From Pseudomonas furukawaii (GTDB lineage: Bacteria > Pseudomonadota > Gammaproteobacteria > Pseudomonadales > Pseudomonadaceae): 64,000 nucleotides of DNA. The stretch covers positions 3,596,001 to 3,660,000 of the forward strand of contig NZ_AP014862.1 in assembly GCF_002355475.1 (NCBI RefSeq). Reading direction: 5' to 3'. The position numbers were made by a program, and so were the translations under genes. Below the pieces are notes generated by a model, which saw only the letters and a program-made list of their open reading frames with translations, made no database searches and was not told where the DNA came from. Shown here one piece after another: positions 16,936 through 25,790 of this stretch (positions within the stretch are counted from its first letter, which is position 1; each line of letters opens with the position of its first letter).

Positions 16936-19080
16936 TCAGAACGACTCGCCCCGGGCCGCCTTTTCCAGCAACAGCGCCGGTGGTTCGAAGCGTTCGCCAT
17001 ACTGCTCGGCCAGGTAGCGGGCGCGGGCGACGAAGTCGTCCAGTCCGTACTGGTTGATGAACTGCAGCGCTCCCCCCGTCCAGGCGGCGAAACCGATGCC
17101 GAAGACCGAGCCGATGTTGGCGTCGGCGGTGGACAGCAACACGCCCTCCTCCACGCAGCGCACGGTCTCGATGGCCTGGATGAACAGGATGCGGTCGCGC
17201 ACGTCTTCCTGGGGAATCTGCCGGTCGGCCTTCTCGAAGTGCGCCTTCAGCCCCGGCCACAGGTGCTTCCTGCCGCCCGCCGGGTAGTCGTAGAAGCCCG
17301 CTCCCGCCGCTTTGCCCGGACGCCGGTACTCGGTGACCATCAGGTCGATCACGGAAAAGGCCGGGTGCTGCGGCATGGCCCTGCCTTCGGCCTGGAGGTC
17401 GGCGGCGGTCTGGTTGCGGATGTGGGTCATCAGGCTCATGGAGACCTCGTCGGAGATCGCCAGCGGCCCCACCGGCATGCCGGCCTTGCGGGCCTCGTTC
17501 TCGATCATCGCCGCCGACACGCCCTCGCCGAGCATGGCGATGCCTTCGTTGGTGAAGGTGCCGAACACCCGTGAGGTGAAAAAACCACGGCTGTCGTTGA
17601 CCACAATCGGGGTCTTCCGGATCTGCAGCACATAGTCGAAGCCACGGGCCAGGGTCTCGTTCGAGGTCTTCTCGCCACGGATGATCTCCACCAGCGGCAT
17701 CTTGTCGACCGGGCTGAAGAAGTGCAGGCCGATGAACTTCTCCGGCCTGGCCACGGCGGTGGCCAGGCCGGTGATCGGCAACGTCGAGGTGTTGGAGGCG
17801 ATTACCGCATCGGGCAACGCGGCGGCCTCGGCGGCAGCGGTGACCTTGCCCTTGAGCTCGCGGTTCTCGAACACCGCCTCGATGATCAGGTCGCAGCCTT
17901 CGAAGTCGGCGTCATCCACGGTCGGCTTGATCCGGGCGAGGAAGGCGTCGCGCGCATCGTGCGTCATGTGGCCGCGCGCCACCTGCTTGTCCAGCAGGCC
18001 GGCGGAGTAGGCCTTGCCCTTCTCGGCGGCTTCGATGGAGACGTCCTTGAGCACCACCTCGATGCCGGCGGCGGCCGAGACGTAGGCGATGCCCGCACCC
18101 ATCATGCCGGCGCCGAGCACGCCCACCTTCTTCGTCTCATGGCGGGCCGGGCCCTTGGGACGGGAGCCGCCGGCGTTGATCTCGTTCAACTGGAACCAGA
18201 AGGTGCCGATCATGTTCTTCGCCACCTGGCCGGTGGTGAGCTCGGTGAAGTAGCGCGCCTCGATCAGCTGGGCGGTGTCGAAGTCCACCTGGGCGCCTTC
18301 GACGGCGGCGCAGAGGATCTTCTCCGGCGCCGGGAAGCAGCCCCTGGTCTTGTCCCGCAGCACGCTGGGGGCGATGGCCAGCATCTGCGCCACGGCCGGG
18401 GTGGATGGGGTGCCGCCGGGGATCTTGTAGCCCTTCATATCCCAGGGCTGCACGGCGCCGGGGTTGGCGGCGATGAAGGCGCGGGCCTTGGCCAGCAGCT
18501 CATCGCGGTCCTGGGCGATGTCGTGGATCAGGCCGGCCTTGAGGGCCTGGTCCGGGCGCACTTTCAAGCCTTCGGCCAGGTACGGCAGCGCCTTCTCGAT
18601 ACCCAGCAGGCGCACCATGCGCACCACGCCACCGCCGCCGGGCAGCAGCCCCAGGGTGACTTCCGGCAGGCCGAGCTGGACGTGGCTTTCGCCGAGGGCG
18701 ATGCGGTGGTGGCAGGCCAGGCAGATTTCCCAGCCACCGCCCAGGGCCGCGCCATTGATGGCGGCCACCACCGGCTTGCCGAGGGTTTCCAGGCGGCGCA
18801 GCTGCCCCTTGATGCCCAGCACCATGCGATAGAAGTCGCCGGCATCGGCGCGGGTGACCTTGACCAGCTCATTGAGGTCGCCGCCGGCGAAGAAGGTCTT
18901 CTTGGCAGAGGTGAGGATCACCCCGGCGATGGCGTCCTTCTCCGCCTCCAGGCGGTCCAGGGTCTTGGCCATCGCCTCGCGGTACACGGCGTTCATGGTG
19001 TTGGCGCTCTGGCCGGGCATGTCGAGGGTCAGGACGACGATATTGTCCGGGCCTTTTTCGTAACGGATGGCGTCAGTCAT
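16936..19080 (-). CDS. FadB-like bifunctional enoyl-CoA hydratase / 3-hydroxyacyl-CoA dehydrogenase
   Basis: 714 residues. The N-terminal crotonase domain (about 1-190) has both catalytic glutamates of the FadB type, E118 in GGGWEICLACHHRIA and E140 in LGLPEVTLGLLPGGGG. The NAD-binding domain starts near residue 318 with VGVLGAGMMGAG, followed by SNTSTLPI and the catalytic region GLHFFSPVDKMPLVEII, then two C-terminal 3HCDH domains. It carries out the hydration and oxidation steps of fatty-acid beta-oxidation. The thiolase gene lies 15 bases upstream on the same strand. It resembles the second FadB-like protein of P. aeruginosa rather than the classical fadBA pair. Confidence 0.93.
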   Translation of the reverse strand: MTDAIRYEKGPDNIVVLTLDMPGQSANTMNAVYREAMAKTLDRLEAEKDAIAGVILTSAKKTFFAGGDLNELVKVTRADAGDFYRMVLGIKGQLRRLETLGKPVVAAINGAALGGGWEICLACHHRIALGESHVQLGLPEVTLGLLPGGGGVVRMVRLLGIEKALPYLAEGLKVRPDQALKAGLIHDIAQDRDELLAKARAFIAANPGAVQPWDMKGYKIPGGTPSTPAVAQMLAIAPSVLRDKTRGCFPAPEKILCAAVEGAQVDFDTAQLIEARYFTELTTGQVAKNMIGTFWFQLNEINAGGSRPKGPARHETKKVGVLGAGMMGAGIAYVSAAAGIEVVLKDVSIEAAEKGKAYSAGLLDKQVARGHMTHDARDAFLARIKPTVDDADFEGCDLIIEAVFENRELKGKVTAAAEAAALPDAVIASNTSTLPITGLATAVARPEKFIGLHFFSPVDKMPLVEIIRGEKTSNETLARGFDYVLQIRKTPIVVNDSRGFFTSRVFGTFTNEGIAMLGEGVSAAMIENEARKAGMPVGPLAISDEVSMSLMTHIRNQTAADLQAEGRAMPQHPAFSVIDLMVTEYRRPGKAAGAGFYDYPAGGRKHLWPGLKAHFEKADRQIPQEDVRDRILFIQAIETVRCVEEGVLLSTADANIGSVFGIGFAAWTGGALQFINQYGLDDFVARARYLAEQYGERFEPPALLLEKAARGESF

Positions 19081-19095
19081 TTTTGTTCTCCGGCC

Positions 19096-20301
19096 TCAAA
19101 CCCGCTCAATAATTGTGGCGATACCCATGCCGCCGCCCACGCAAAGGGTGGCCAGGCCGTAGCGCAGCTGGCGCTTCTCCAGCTCGTCCAGCAGGGTGCC
19201 GAGGATGGCGCAGCCGGTGGCGCCCAGGGGATGGCCCATGGCGATGGAGCCGCCGTTGACGTTGACCTTCTCTTCAGGGACGCCCATGTCCTTCATGAAC
19301 TTCATCACCACCGAGGCGAAGGCTTCGTTGACCTCGAACAGGTCGATGTCCTCCACCGACAGGCCGGCCTTGGCCAGGGCCTTGCGGGTGGCCGGTGCCG
19401 GGCCGGTGAGCATGATGGTCGGGTCGGTGCCGGTCACGGCGGTGGCGACGATGCGCGCGCGGGGCTTGAGGCCCAGTTCCTCGCCCTTGGCGGCGGAGCC
19501 GATGAGCATGGCGGCGGCGCCGTCGACGATGCCGGAGCTGTTGCCCGGCGTGTGCACATGCTCGATACGCTCCACGCAGCTGTACTTGCGCAGGGCGGTG
19601 GCGTCGAAGCCCATCTGGCCCATCATCTCGAAGCTGGGCTTGAGGGCGGCCAGGCCTTCGGCGGTGGAGTCGGCGCGGATGAATTCGTCATGGTCCAGCA
19701 GCACGATGCCGTTCTGGTCGGTGACCGGCACCAGGGACTTCTCGAACGAGCCGTCGGCGCGGGCGCGGGCGGCCTTCTGCTGGGAGCGCAGGGCGAAGGC
19801 GTCGACCTCCTGGCGGCTGAAGCCCTCCAGAGTGGCGATCAGGTCGGCGCCGATGCCCTGGGGCACGAAGCTGGTGTGCAGGTTGGTTTCCGGGTCCATC
19901 GCCCAGGCGCCGCCGTCCGAGCCCATGGGCACACGCGACATGGACTCCACGCCACCGGCCACCACCAGGTCCTCGAAACCGGAACGCACCTTCATCGCGG
20001 CGAGGTTCACCGCCTCCAGGCCCGAGGCGCAGAAGCGGTTGATCTGCTGGCCGGAGACGGCCTCGTCCCAGTCGGCCACCAGCGCGGCGGTCTTGGCGAT
20101 GTCGGCGCCCTGGTCGCCCACCGGGGTCACGCAGCCGAGGACGATGTCGTCCACCTGGCTGGTGTCCAGCCGGTTGCGCTCGGCCAGGGCGCGGAGCAGC
20201 CCGGCGATGAGGTTGACCGGCTTGACGCTGTGCAGAGCGCCGTCCTTCTTGCCTTTGCCGCGGGGCGTGCGCACCGCGTCGAAAATGAATGCTTCGCTCA
20301 T
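19096..20301 (-). CDS. Acetyl-CoA C-acyltransferase (thiolase)
   Basis: 401 residues. The acyl-accepting cysteine is C91 in [11 protein letters not shown]. The C-terminal active-site blocks are complete: [21 protein letters not shown] with the catalytic His, and CVGGGMG with the second Cys. It cleaves 3-ketoacyl-CoA to acetyl-CoA and a shortened acyl-CoA, acting on the product of the FadB-like enzyme encoded 15 bases downstream. The start at 20301 is supported by AGAGGAC upstream. The pair forms a two-gene beta-oxidation operon. Confidence 0.94.
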   Translation of the reverse strand: MSEAFIFDAVRTPRGKGKKDGALHSVKPVNLIAGLLRALAERNRLDTSQVDDIVLGCVTPVGDQGADIAKTAALVADWDEAVSGQQINRFCASGLEAVNLAAMKVRSGFEDLVVAGGVESMSRVPMGSDGGAWAMDPETNLHTSFVPQGIGADLIATLEGFSRQEVDAFALRSQQKAARARADGSFEKSLVPVTDQNGIVLLDHDEFIRADSTAEGLAALKPSFEMMGQMGFDATALRKYSCVERIEHVHTPGNSSGIVDGAAAMLIGSAAKGEELGLKPRARIVATAVTGTDPTIMLTGPAPATRKALAKAGLSVEDIDLFEVNEAFASVVMKFMKDMGVPEEKVNVNGGSIAMGHPLGATGCAILGTLLDELEKRQLRYGLATLCVGGGMGIATIIERV

Positions 20302-20751
20302 GGCGTCCTCTTGGGGCAGCGGATGGCAACGGCTGTGCCTGTTGTTCCTGTGCGTGGGCCGCCGGTATCCCGGCAGGCTCGCTTTACCTTATCGCTGCGG
20401 ACCCGAGGCTCAATGACGGATCCGCTCAGCCCCATTGACCGCTGCGCTCAGACGAACGGTCGGTTGATGGCCAGTTGCCTGCGAAGGTGAAACGGAGCTG
20501 TCTGGCCTCGGGGTCGCTCAGGGCGCCGGACGCCCACCCAATAGCCAAGGATTCCTAGGCATCGGCTGCTAGTTACCAAGCGATATAAGCGAACTGTGAT
20601 CCCAGCCCTAGAGTTTGAAAGGTATGAAGCCGTTGCCGGGGTTTGCCGGAACGGAGTGTGTCATTCCAAGCCACGGAGAACGACGAGGGACGGGGCCGGC
20701 CGTAGGGAGCCTCGACCAACGCGCCTCCAACAACAACAAAGGCAGTTGGCC
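20302..20751. other. Intergenic region between thiolase and the 31-residue gene
   Basis: 450 bases. The left part should hold the thiolase promoter and the right part a promoter for the small gene; a GATATAA-like -10 is visible near 20581. I found no GAAAC-N4-GTTTC PsrA-type site or strong hairpin, and no credible protein frame. Confidence 0.45.
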
Positions 20752-20847
20752 ATGTTCAAGCAGCCGAAAATGCGGCAGGCGAGCCTGATCGTCTTTGCCA
20801 CCACAGTGATTCTCATCCTTCCCAACCTGAGCCGCCTGGTCGGCTGA
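20752..20847 (+). CDS. 31-residue single-pass membrane peptide
   Basis: Starts at ATG 20752 (MFKQPKMRQASLIVFATT) after an AAGGCAG ribosome binding site and ends with TGA at 20847. Residues 1-8 are basic and polar, residues 9-25 form one hydrophobic helix, and the end is NLSRLVG. The open frame extends further upstream, but that part has no sensible composition or initiation site. The amphipathic basic start plus single helix is typical of small regulatory membrane peptides of Gammaproteobacteria. No family is recognised from sequence alone. Confidence 0.5.
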   Translation: MFKQPKMRQASLIVFATTVILILPNLSRLVG

Positions 20848-20898
20848 TCGTCATTTTCACCGCTGGTTCTCCTGTGCTGCGCACCGCCCCCCGGGCGG

Positions 20899-21786
20899 TC
20901 AACGCAGCGCGGGCAGCCACCAGGCCAGCAGCAATGGAATCAGCGCGAACGACAGCAGCGTCGAGCACATCACCAGGCTCGCCACGGCTTCCGGCGAACG
21001 TCCGGCGCGTACCGCGAACAGGTAGTTGAACACCGCCACCGGCATCGACGCCTGCATCACCAGCACCGCCTGGGCCAGGGCCGAGAGCCCGAGCCCCCAG
21101 CCTACCGCCCAGCCCAACGCCGCGCCGCAGAGGATGCGCAGCGCGCCCAGGATCATGCCGCTACCGAGGTGATGCACGCGGATGCTGGCCAGGGATACGC
21201 CAAGGGTCAGCAGCATGAGCGGGATGGTCATCCCGCCCAGCAGGCCGATGGTGTTCGCGAGCCAGCGCGGCAGTTCGAGATCCCAGACCACCAGCGGCAC
21301 CGCCAGGGCCAGGCTGATGATGATGGGGTTGGCCAGGAGCTTCTTCGGCGAGCGCTCGGTACCGGACAGCGCCAGCCCCAGGCTGAAATGCCCTACCGAG
21401 AGCACCAGGAAGAAGGCCACCGCCAGGGCCAGCCCCTTCTCGCCGAAGGCATAGAGGGCGATGGGCAGGCCCATGTTGCCGGAGTTTGGAAAGAGGTAGG
21501 CGGGCACCAGGATGCGCCAGTCCTGGCGGAACGCCCGGCTCAACAGGGTGCCGATCAGGCCCATGCCGAGCATCACCAGCAGGCAGGCGATGGCCAGTTG
21601 GCCGAAGGCGTGGCGATCGATCTCGGTGCGGGCAAGGGTGGACAGCACCAGGCATGGGGTGCCGATATTGAGCACCAGCCGGGCAATGAACTCGGTGGGG
21701 TAGGACTGCCCTGAACGGGCCCAGCCATAGCCGATGCCGGCGGCAATCAGCACCGGCGCCATGACGGCGAACAACTCGGCCAGCAT
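20899..21786 (-). CDS. AEC (auxin efflux carrier) family transporter
   Basis: 295 residues from ATG 21786, preceded by AAGGAGAGGTC; the longer start at 21816 lacks a binding site. The sequence is almost entirely hydrophobic with about ten transmembrane segments. The family features YLFPNSGNMGLPIALYAFG (about 100-120) and MQASMPVAVFNYLFA (about 240-255) are present. Bacterial members export or exchange carboxylates such as malate or malonate, but the substrate cannot be read from the sequence. It is a single gene. Confidence 0.9.
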   Translation of the reverse strand: MLAELFAVMAPVLIAAGIGYGWARSGQSYPTEFIARLVLNIGTPCLVLSTLARTEIDRHAFGQLAIACLLVMLGMGLIGTLLSRAFRQDWRILVPAYLFPNSGNMGLPIALYAFGEKGLALAVAFFLVLSVGHFSLGLALSGTERSPKKLLANPIIISLALAVPLVVWDLELPRWLANTIGLLGGMTIPLMLLTLGVSLASIRVHHLGSGMILGALRILCGAALGWAVGWGLGLSALAQAVLVMQASMPVAVFNYLFAVRAGRSPEAVASLVMCSTLLSFALIPLLLAWWLPALR

Positions 21787-21928
21787 GACCTCTCCTTGAC
21801 AGGCAGCCGGAGCCACTGGCGACTCCGGAACCCGCGTGGGTTAGCGGAAACCCGCGATCCTAACGGCTCGCGCCGCTGCGGGGCAATTGTGCTAGCGTGC
21901 CAGAACAGCCTCCTAGGGAGCCGCCATC

Positions 21929-22285
21929 ATGAGAACCCTCGTTGCCACCCTCGCCTTGACCCTCGCCCTGTCGGCCAGCGCCGGCGAAACCGACCAGGCC
22001 TCCGCCCTCCAGACCCTGCATCAGCCCAATGCCGTCCTCATCGACGTACGAACCCCCGAGGAAATCGCCGAAGGCGCCTTGCCCGGCGCCCGCTTCATCG
22101 GCTACGAGGCCATCGCGGGCCGCATCGCCGAGGTCGCCCCGGACAAGGACACGCCCATAGTGCTCTACTGCCGCAGCGGTCGCCGCGCCAGCATCGCCCA
22201 GGACAGCCTCGAGGCGCTGGGCTACACGCGCGTCGTCAACGGCGGCGGCTACCAGGACCTGAAAGACGCCCTCGAAAAGGAATGA
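21929..22285 (+). CDS. Periplasmic single-domain rhodanese
   Basis: 118 residues with a short signal peptide (MRTLVATLALTLALSASA, cleavage about residue 18) followed by one rhodanese domain. The persulfide-carrying cysteine is C81 in LYCRSGRRA, the active-site loop of sulfurtransferases, with the DVRTPEE motif at 39-45. It would carry sulfane sulfur in the periplasm. A cytochrome c gene follows after three bases, so the two are surely co-transcribed. Confidence 0.9.
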   Translation: MRTLVATLALTLALSASAGETDQASALQTLHQPNAVLIDVRTPEEIAEGALPGARFIGYEAIAGRIAEVAPDKDTPIVLYCRSGRRASIAQDSLEALGYTRVVNGGGYQDLKDALEKE

Positions 22286-22288
22286 TCG

Positions 22289-23086
22289 ATGCGCAACGCG
22301 CTATTCGCCCTGCTGTTCTGCTTCACCCCGCTCCATGCCGCCGAGCTGACCCTGGAACTGCCGGGAGGCACCCGCACCTGGGAGGCGACGACCCTGCTCG
22401 CCCATCCCCAGGCGCGGGACGTCACCATCCAGGGCGATGTCACCTACAAGACGACCATGCACTACCGCGCCGTGCCGCTGGCGGCCTTGCTGGAAGGCGT
22501 GAAGGCGGACCAGCACCTGCAGGCCGTGGCCCTGGACGGTTTCGCCGCCGAACTGCCCGCCGCCCCGCTGTTGTCAACACAGGGCGCCCGCGCCTGGCTG
22601 GCCATCGAGGACCCCAAGCAACCCTGGCCGCCCCTAGGCCAGGGCAAGCCCAGCGCCGGCCCCTTCTACCTGGTCTGGACCGAACCCAGCGCGGCCCGGA
22701 TTGGCCCTGAGCAATGGCCCTATCAGGTGGCGCGAATCCGCTATCTGCCGGCGGTGGCGGAGCGCTTCCCCGCCCTGCTCCCGGCCGCCGAAGCCGACGC
22801 CGAGGTGCAGGCCGGCTTCGCCCAGTTCCAGAAGCACTGCCTGGCCTGCCATCGCCTCAACGGCGCCGGCGATGCCCAGTTCGGCCCGGACCTGAACATC
22901 CCCCACAACCCCACCGAGTACCTGGCGGGCGACTTCCTGCCCCGCTACATCCGCGACCCGCAAAGCCTGCGCCGCTGGCCCCAGGGCAAGATGCCGGGCT
23001 TTTCCAGGGAAGCGATCACGGATGAAGAACTGGGGCAGCTGATCGGCTACCTGCGGCATATGGCGGGGCGCAAGGTCGCGCCCTGA
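22289..23086 (+). CDS. Periplasmic cytochrome c with an N-terminal oxidoreductase-like domain
   Basis: 265 residues with a signal peptide (cleavage about residue 17). Residues 20-160 form a beta-rich domain of the kind seen in molybdopterin-dependent oxidoreductase-like proteins (LPGGTRTWEATTLLAHP, YRAVPLAALLEG). Residues 170-260 form a class I cytochrome c with the haem motif C184-LAC187-H188 and the likely axial Met in GKMPGF. It would pass electrons in the periplasm. Its pairing with a rhodanese suggests sulfur-compound oxidation. The fusion of the two domains is unusual, and the N-terminal assignment is less certain. Confidence 0.82.
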   Translation: MRNALFALLFCFTPLHAAELTLELPGGTRTWEATTLLAHPQARDVTIQGDVTYKTTMHYRAVPLAALLEGVKADQHLQAVALDGFAAELPAAPLLSTQGARAWLAIEDPKQPWPPLGQGKPSAGPFYLVWTEPSAARIGPEQWPYQVARIRYLPAVAERFPALLPAAEADAEVQAGFAQFQKHCLACHRLNGAGDAQFGPDLNIPHNPTEYLAGDFLPRYIRDPQSLRRWPQGKMPGFSREAITDEELGQLIGYLRHMAGRKVAP

Positions 23087-23211
23087 ATCGGAGCCTGCGA
23101 AAGACGACCGCATGGGCTTCGCAGGCTCAAACCATCCACGGGGCGCCACGAATCACATCGCAGGATGGGTAGAGCGAATCGAAACCCATCGAATGCCAGC
23201 CCCTTGGTCCT

Positions 23212-23943
23212 TCAGACGTTGTATTCCACTGGCGGCGGCGGCAGCTGGTCGATCAGCTCCCGCAGCCCGGCGGCCCACTGGCGGCGGATGTCGGCGAAGT
23301 AGCGGTCATCCTCGGTGACGCGGTAGCCGACGGGCAGGATCAGGCTGTCGCGGTGATAGACCAGCAGGTCCAGCGGCATGCCCACGGAGAGGTTGCTGCG
23401 GATGGTGGAATCGAAGGACACCAGGGCGCAGCGCAGTCCTTCTTCCAGGCTGGTTTCGTACTCCAGGTTGCGGTCCAGGATCGGCTTGCCGTACTTGCTC
23501 TCCCCCAGTTGCAGGAAAGGCGTGTCCTCGGTGGCCTGGATGAAGTTGCCCTGGGGATAGATGCTGTAGAGGTCCGGCGGGGTGCCGGCGATCTGCCCGC
23601 CCACCAGGAAGGAACAGGTCAGGTCGGTGTTGCCCGCCAGGGGCGCGCCATCCCGGGCGATCACCTCGCGGATGGTTTCCGCCACCAGGGCCGTGGCGTC
23701 GTAGAGCGTCGGCACGTTGTGCAGGTTCGGCCCCGGGCCGTCCAGCCGTTGCTTGAGCAGGTTCACCACCGATTGCGAGGTGGCCAGGTTGCCCGCGCTC
23801 TGCAGCACGATCAGGCGCTCGCCACTGATACCGAAGCTGTAGAGCTTGCGGAAGGTGGCGATATGGTCGATGCCGGCATTGGTGCGGGAATCGGACACGA
23901 ACACCAGGCCATCGGCCAGGTGCATGGCGACGCAGTAGGTCAT
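23212..23943 (-). CDS. Anbu (ancestral beta-subunit) proteasome-like peptidase
   Basis: 243 residues from ATG 23943 after AAGGAGAACCCCC. The N-terminus MTYCVAM puts Thr directly after the initiator Met, so removal of Met would expose the Thr nucleophile of the Ntn-hydrolase fold. The conserved block FVSDSRTNAGIDHI follows. Anbu proteins assemble into helical or ring-like oligomers related to proteasome beta-subunits and HslV; clear proteolytic targets are unknown. It is the last of four minus-strand genes (ATP-grasp, alpha-E, transglutaminase, Anbu), a combination conserved across many bacteria. Confidence 0.92.
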   Translation of the reverse strand: MTYCVAMHLADGLVFVSDSRTNAGIDHIATFRKLYSFGISGERLIVLQSAGNLATSQSVVNLLKQRLDGPGPNLHNVPTLYDATALVAETIREVIARDGAPLAGNTDLTCSFLVGGQIAGTPPDLYSIYPQGNFIQATEDTPFLQLGESKYGKPILDRNLEYETSLEEGLRCALVSFDSTIRSNLSVGMPLDLLVYHRDSLILPVGYRVTEDDRYFADIRRQWAAGLRELIDQLPPPPVEYNV

Positions 23944-24043
23944 GGGGGTTCTCCTTGTCGATGCGCCCTGCGTCGGAGATCCGGCCGCCGGCCCCGAGGG
24001 GCTGGCAGCAAGCAGCGGCCGGCGACGCAGGGTGCAGGTGTCC

Positions 24044-24841
24044 TTATTGCTCCTGCACCAGGAGCAGCGGCGGCGCATCCACCTTGGCATGCATCTGCTC
24101 GCCGCCACCGCCTCGGCGCATGCCGCGCACCGGGCAGGCGTCCAGGTAGTCCAGTCCCACGGCCAGCTTCAGGTGACGCTCCGGGCGCGCCAGGTTGTTG
24201 GTCACGTCGAAGCTGTACCAGGCGTCGCCGATCCAGGCCTCGGCCCAGGCATGGCTGGCCAGGTTCTGTTCGTTGCCCTGGTACAGGTAGCCGGAGACGA
24301 AACGCGCCGGCACTCCCAGGCTGCGGGCGCAGGCGAGGAAGGCGTGGGTGTGGTCCTGGCAGACCCCGGCGCGGCCGGCGAAGGCCTCGGCGGCGGTGCT
24401 GTCCAGGCCTGTCACGCCCTTCTTGAAGGGCATCTGCTCATGCAGCGCCTGCATCAGGTCGATCAGCCCGCTGCGGTCGCGGCGGGTGCCGCACTGGCGG
24501 GCAGCGAACTCGCGCAGGGCGTCGTCGGCGGTGGTCAGGCGGGTGAAGCGCAGGAAAGGAAAGGCCGAGTGCTTGTCGTGCTCGGCCTCCTGTCGCTCGT
24601 CGATCTCCACCTGGCCACGGGCACTGATGACGATGGCGTCGTGGGGCTCGTCCAGGGTCAGGACGTGGAAGACGTTGCCGAAGGGATCTATCTGCGCGCG
24701 CACCGGGCGCGGCAGGGTGAGTTGCCAGCTGAGCACGTGCTGGCGTTCGCTCTCCTGGGGCGTCAGGCGCAGGTACTGGATGCTGGCGCGGACCTTGTCG
24801 TCGTAGCGGTAGGTGGTGTCGTGGCGAATGGAGAGTTTCAT
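24044..24841 (-). CDS. Transglutaminase-like cysteine peptidase family protein
   Basis: 265 residues from ATG 24841, which overlaps the alpha-E stop by four bases. The N-terminal domain (MKLSIRHDTTYRYDDKV) and the transglutaminase core are typical of the Anbu-associated type. The triad is C161 in AGVCQDHTHAF, H197 in SHAWAEAW and D212 in YSFDVTNN. Members hydrolyse or form amide bonds. In this gene set it is thought to cleave or ligate peptide tags, but its substrate is unknown. Confidence 0.92.
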   Translation of the reverse strand: MKLSIRHDTTYRYDDKVRASIQYLRLTPQESERQHVLSWQLTLPRPVRAQIDPFGNVFHVLTLDEPHDAIVISARGQVEIDERQEAEHDKHSAFPFLRFTRLTTADDALREFAARQCGTRRDRSGLIDLMQALHEQMPFKKGVTGLDSTAAEAFAGRAGVCQDHTHAFLACARSLGVPARFVSGYLYQGNEQNLASHAWAEAWIGDAWYSFDVTNNLARPERHLKLAVGLDYLDACPVRGMRRGGGGEQMHAKVDAPPLLLVQEQ

Positions 24842-25788
24842 ACAGCCTCCAGGTACGAGCTGTGGATGGCCCGGGCGAGTTGGCGGACCATCAGGATGAA
24901 GTCGGTGAGCCAGGTGTGCAGGCCTTCGGCAAGGATCTCGTCGATGGCGGTGTACCTCAGCCGGGCGTCCAGCTCGGCGGCCAGTCGCTGGGCGGGGCGG
25001 CCGTTGTCCCCGGGCAGGCTGGCGAGTATGTGGTCGAGTTCTTCCATGCAGGCACGCAGGGAACGGGGTACGTCGGCCCGCAACAGGAGCAGCTCGGACA
25101 CCTGGCGGGTGCCCGGGGAGCCCCGATAGACCTCGGTGTAGGCCTCGAAGGAGGACAACGCGCGGAGCAAGGCGCTCCACTGGTAGAAGCCGCGCGCCGA
25201 GGTGTCGCTCACCTCCTCGGCTTCCTCGCCGAGCATTTCGTAGCGGGCGTCCAGCAGGCGCAGGGTGTTGTCGGCGCGCTCGATGAAGGTGCCCAGGCGG
25301 ATGAAGCGGTAGGCCTCGCCGCGCATGATGGTGCCGTAGGTGGCGCCGCGGAACAGGTGGGACCGCTCCTTCACCCATTCGCAGAAGCGACTGATGCCGT
25401 AGCGGCCAAGCCCTTCGTTGGCGATGCTGCGCATCTCCAGCCAGGTGGCGTTGATGTTCTCCCAGATATCGGCGGTGATGCGGCCGCGCACGGCATGGGC
25501 GTTGGTGCGGGCGGCCTGCAGGCAGCTGTAGATGCTGGCGGGGTTCTCCGCGTCCAGGGCGAAGAAATGCAGCATGCGCTCGGCGTGCAGTTGGCCGTGG
25601 CGCTCCAGGTAGGCGTCCAGGGTGCCGGTGATCAGCAGCGGCATGGCCAGCTCTTCCAGGCCATCGCCACGGCCGTCCTGGGGCATCAGCGACAGGGAGT
25701 AGCTGACGTCCAGCATGCGCGCGAGGTTTTCCGCGCGCTCCAGGTAGCGGGACATCCAGTAGAGCTCGGAGGCTGTTCTCGAAAGCAT
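24838..25788 (-). CDS. Alpha-E domain protein (DUF403)
   Basis: 316 residues beginning MLSRTASELYWMSRYLERAENLARMLDV, the diagnostic start of the alpha-E family; the rest is predicted almost all-helical with repeated ER and RADNTLRLLD patterns. Its biochemical role is unknown, and it always accompanies a circularly permuted ATP-grasp enzyme, often as neighbour or fusion. Here it starts two bases after the ATP-grasp stop and overlaps the transglutaminase start. Confidence 0.93.
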   Translation of the reverse strand: MLSRTASELYWMSRYLERAENLARMLDVSYSLSLMPQDGRGDGLEELAMPLLITGTLDAYLERHGQLHAERMLHFFALDAENPASIYSCLQAARTNAHAVRGRITADIWENINATWLEMRSIANEGLGRYGISRFCEWVKERSHLFRGATYGTIMRGEAYRFIRLGTFIERADNTLRLLDARYEMLGEEAEEVSDTSARGFYQWSALLRALSSFEAYTEVYRGSPGTRQVSELLLLRADVPRSLRACMEELDHILASLPGDNGRPAQRLAAELDARLRYTAIDEILAEGLHTWLTDFILMVRQLARAIHSSYLEAV

Positions 25789-25790
25789 GG

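Noticed and set aside
17722-20490. 922-residue open frame on the plus strand opposite FadB-like and thiolase genes
   Set aside because: Composition is that of an antisense shadow, and it spans two well-supported genes.
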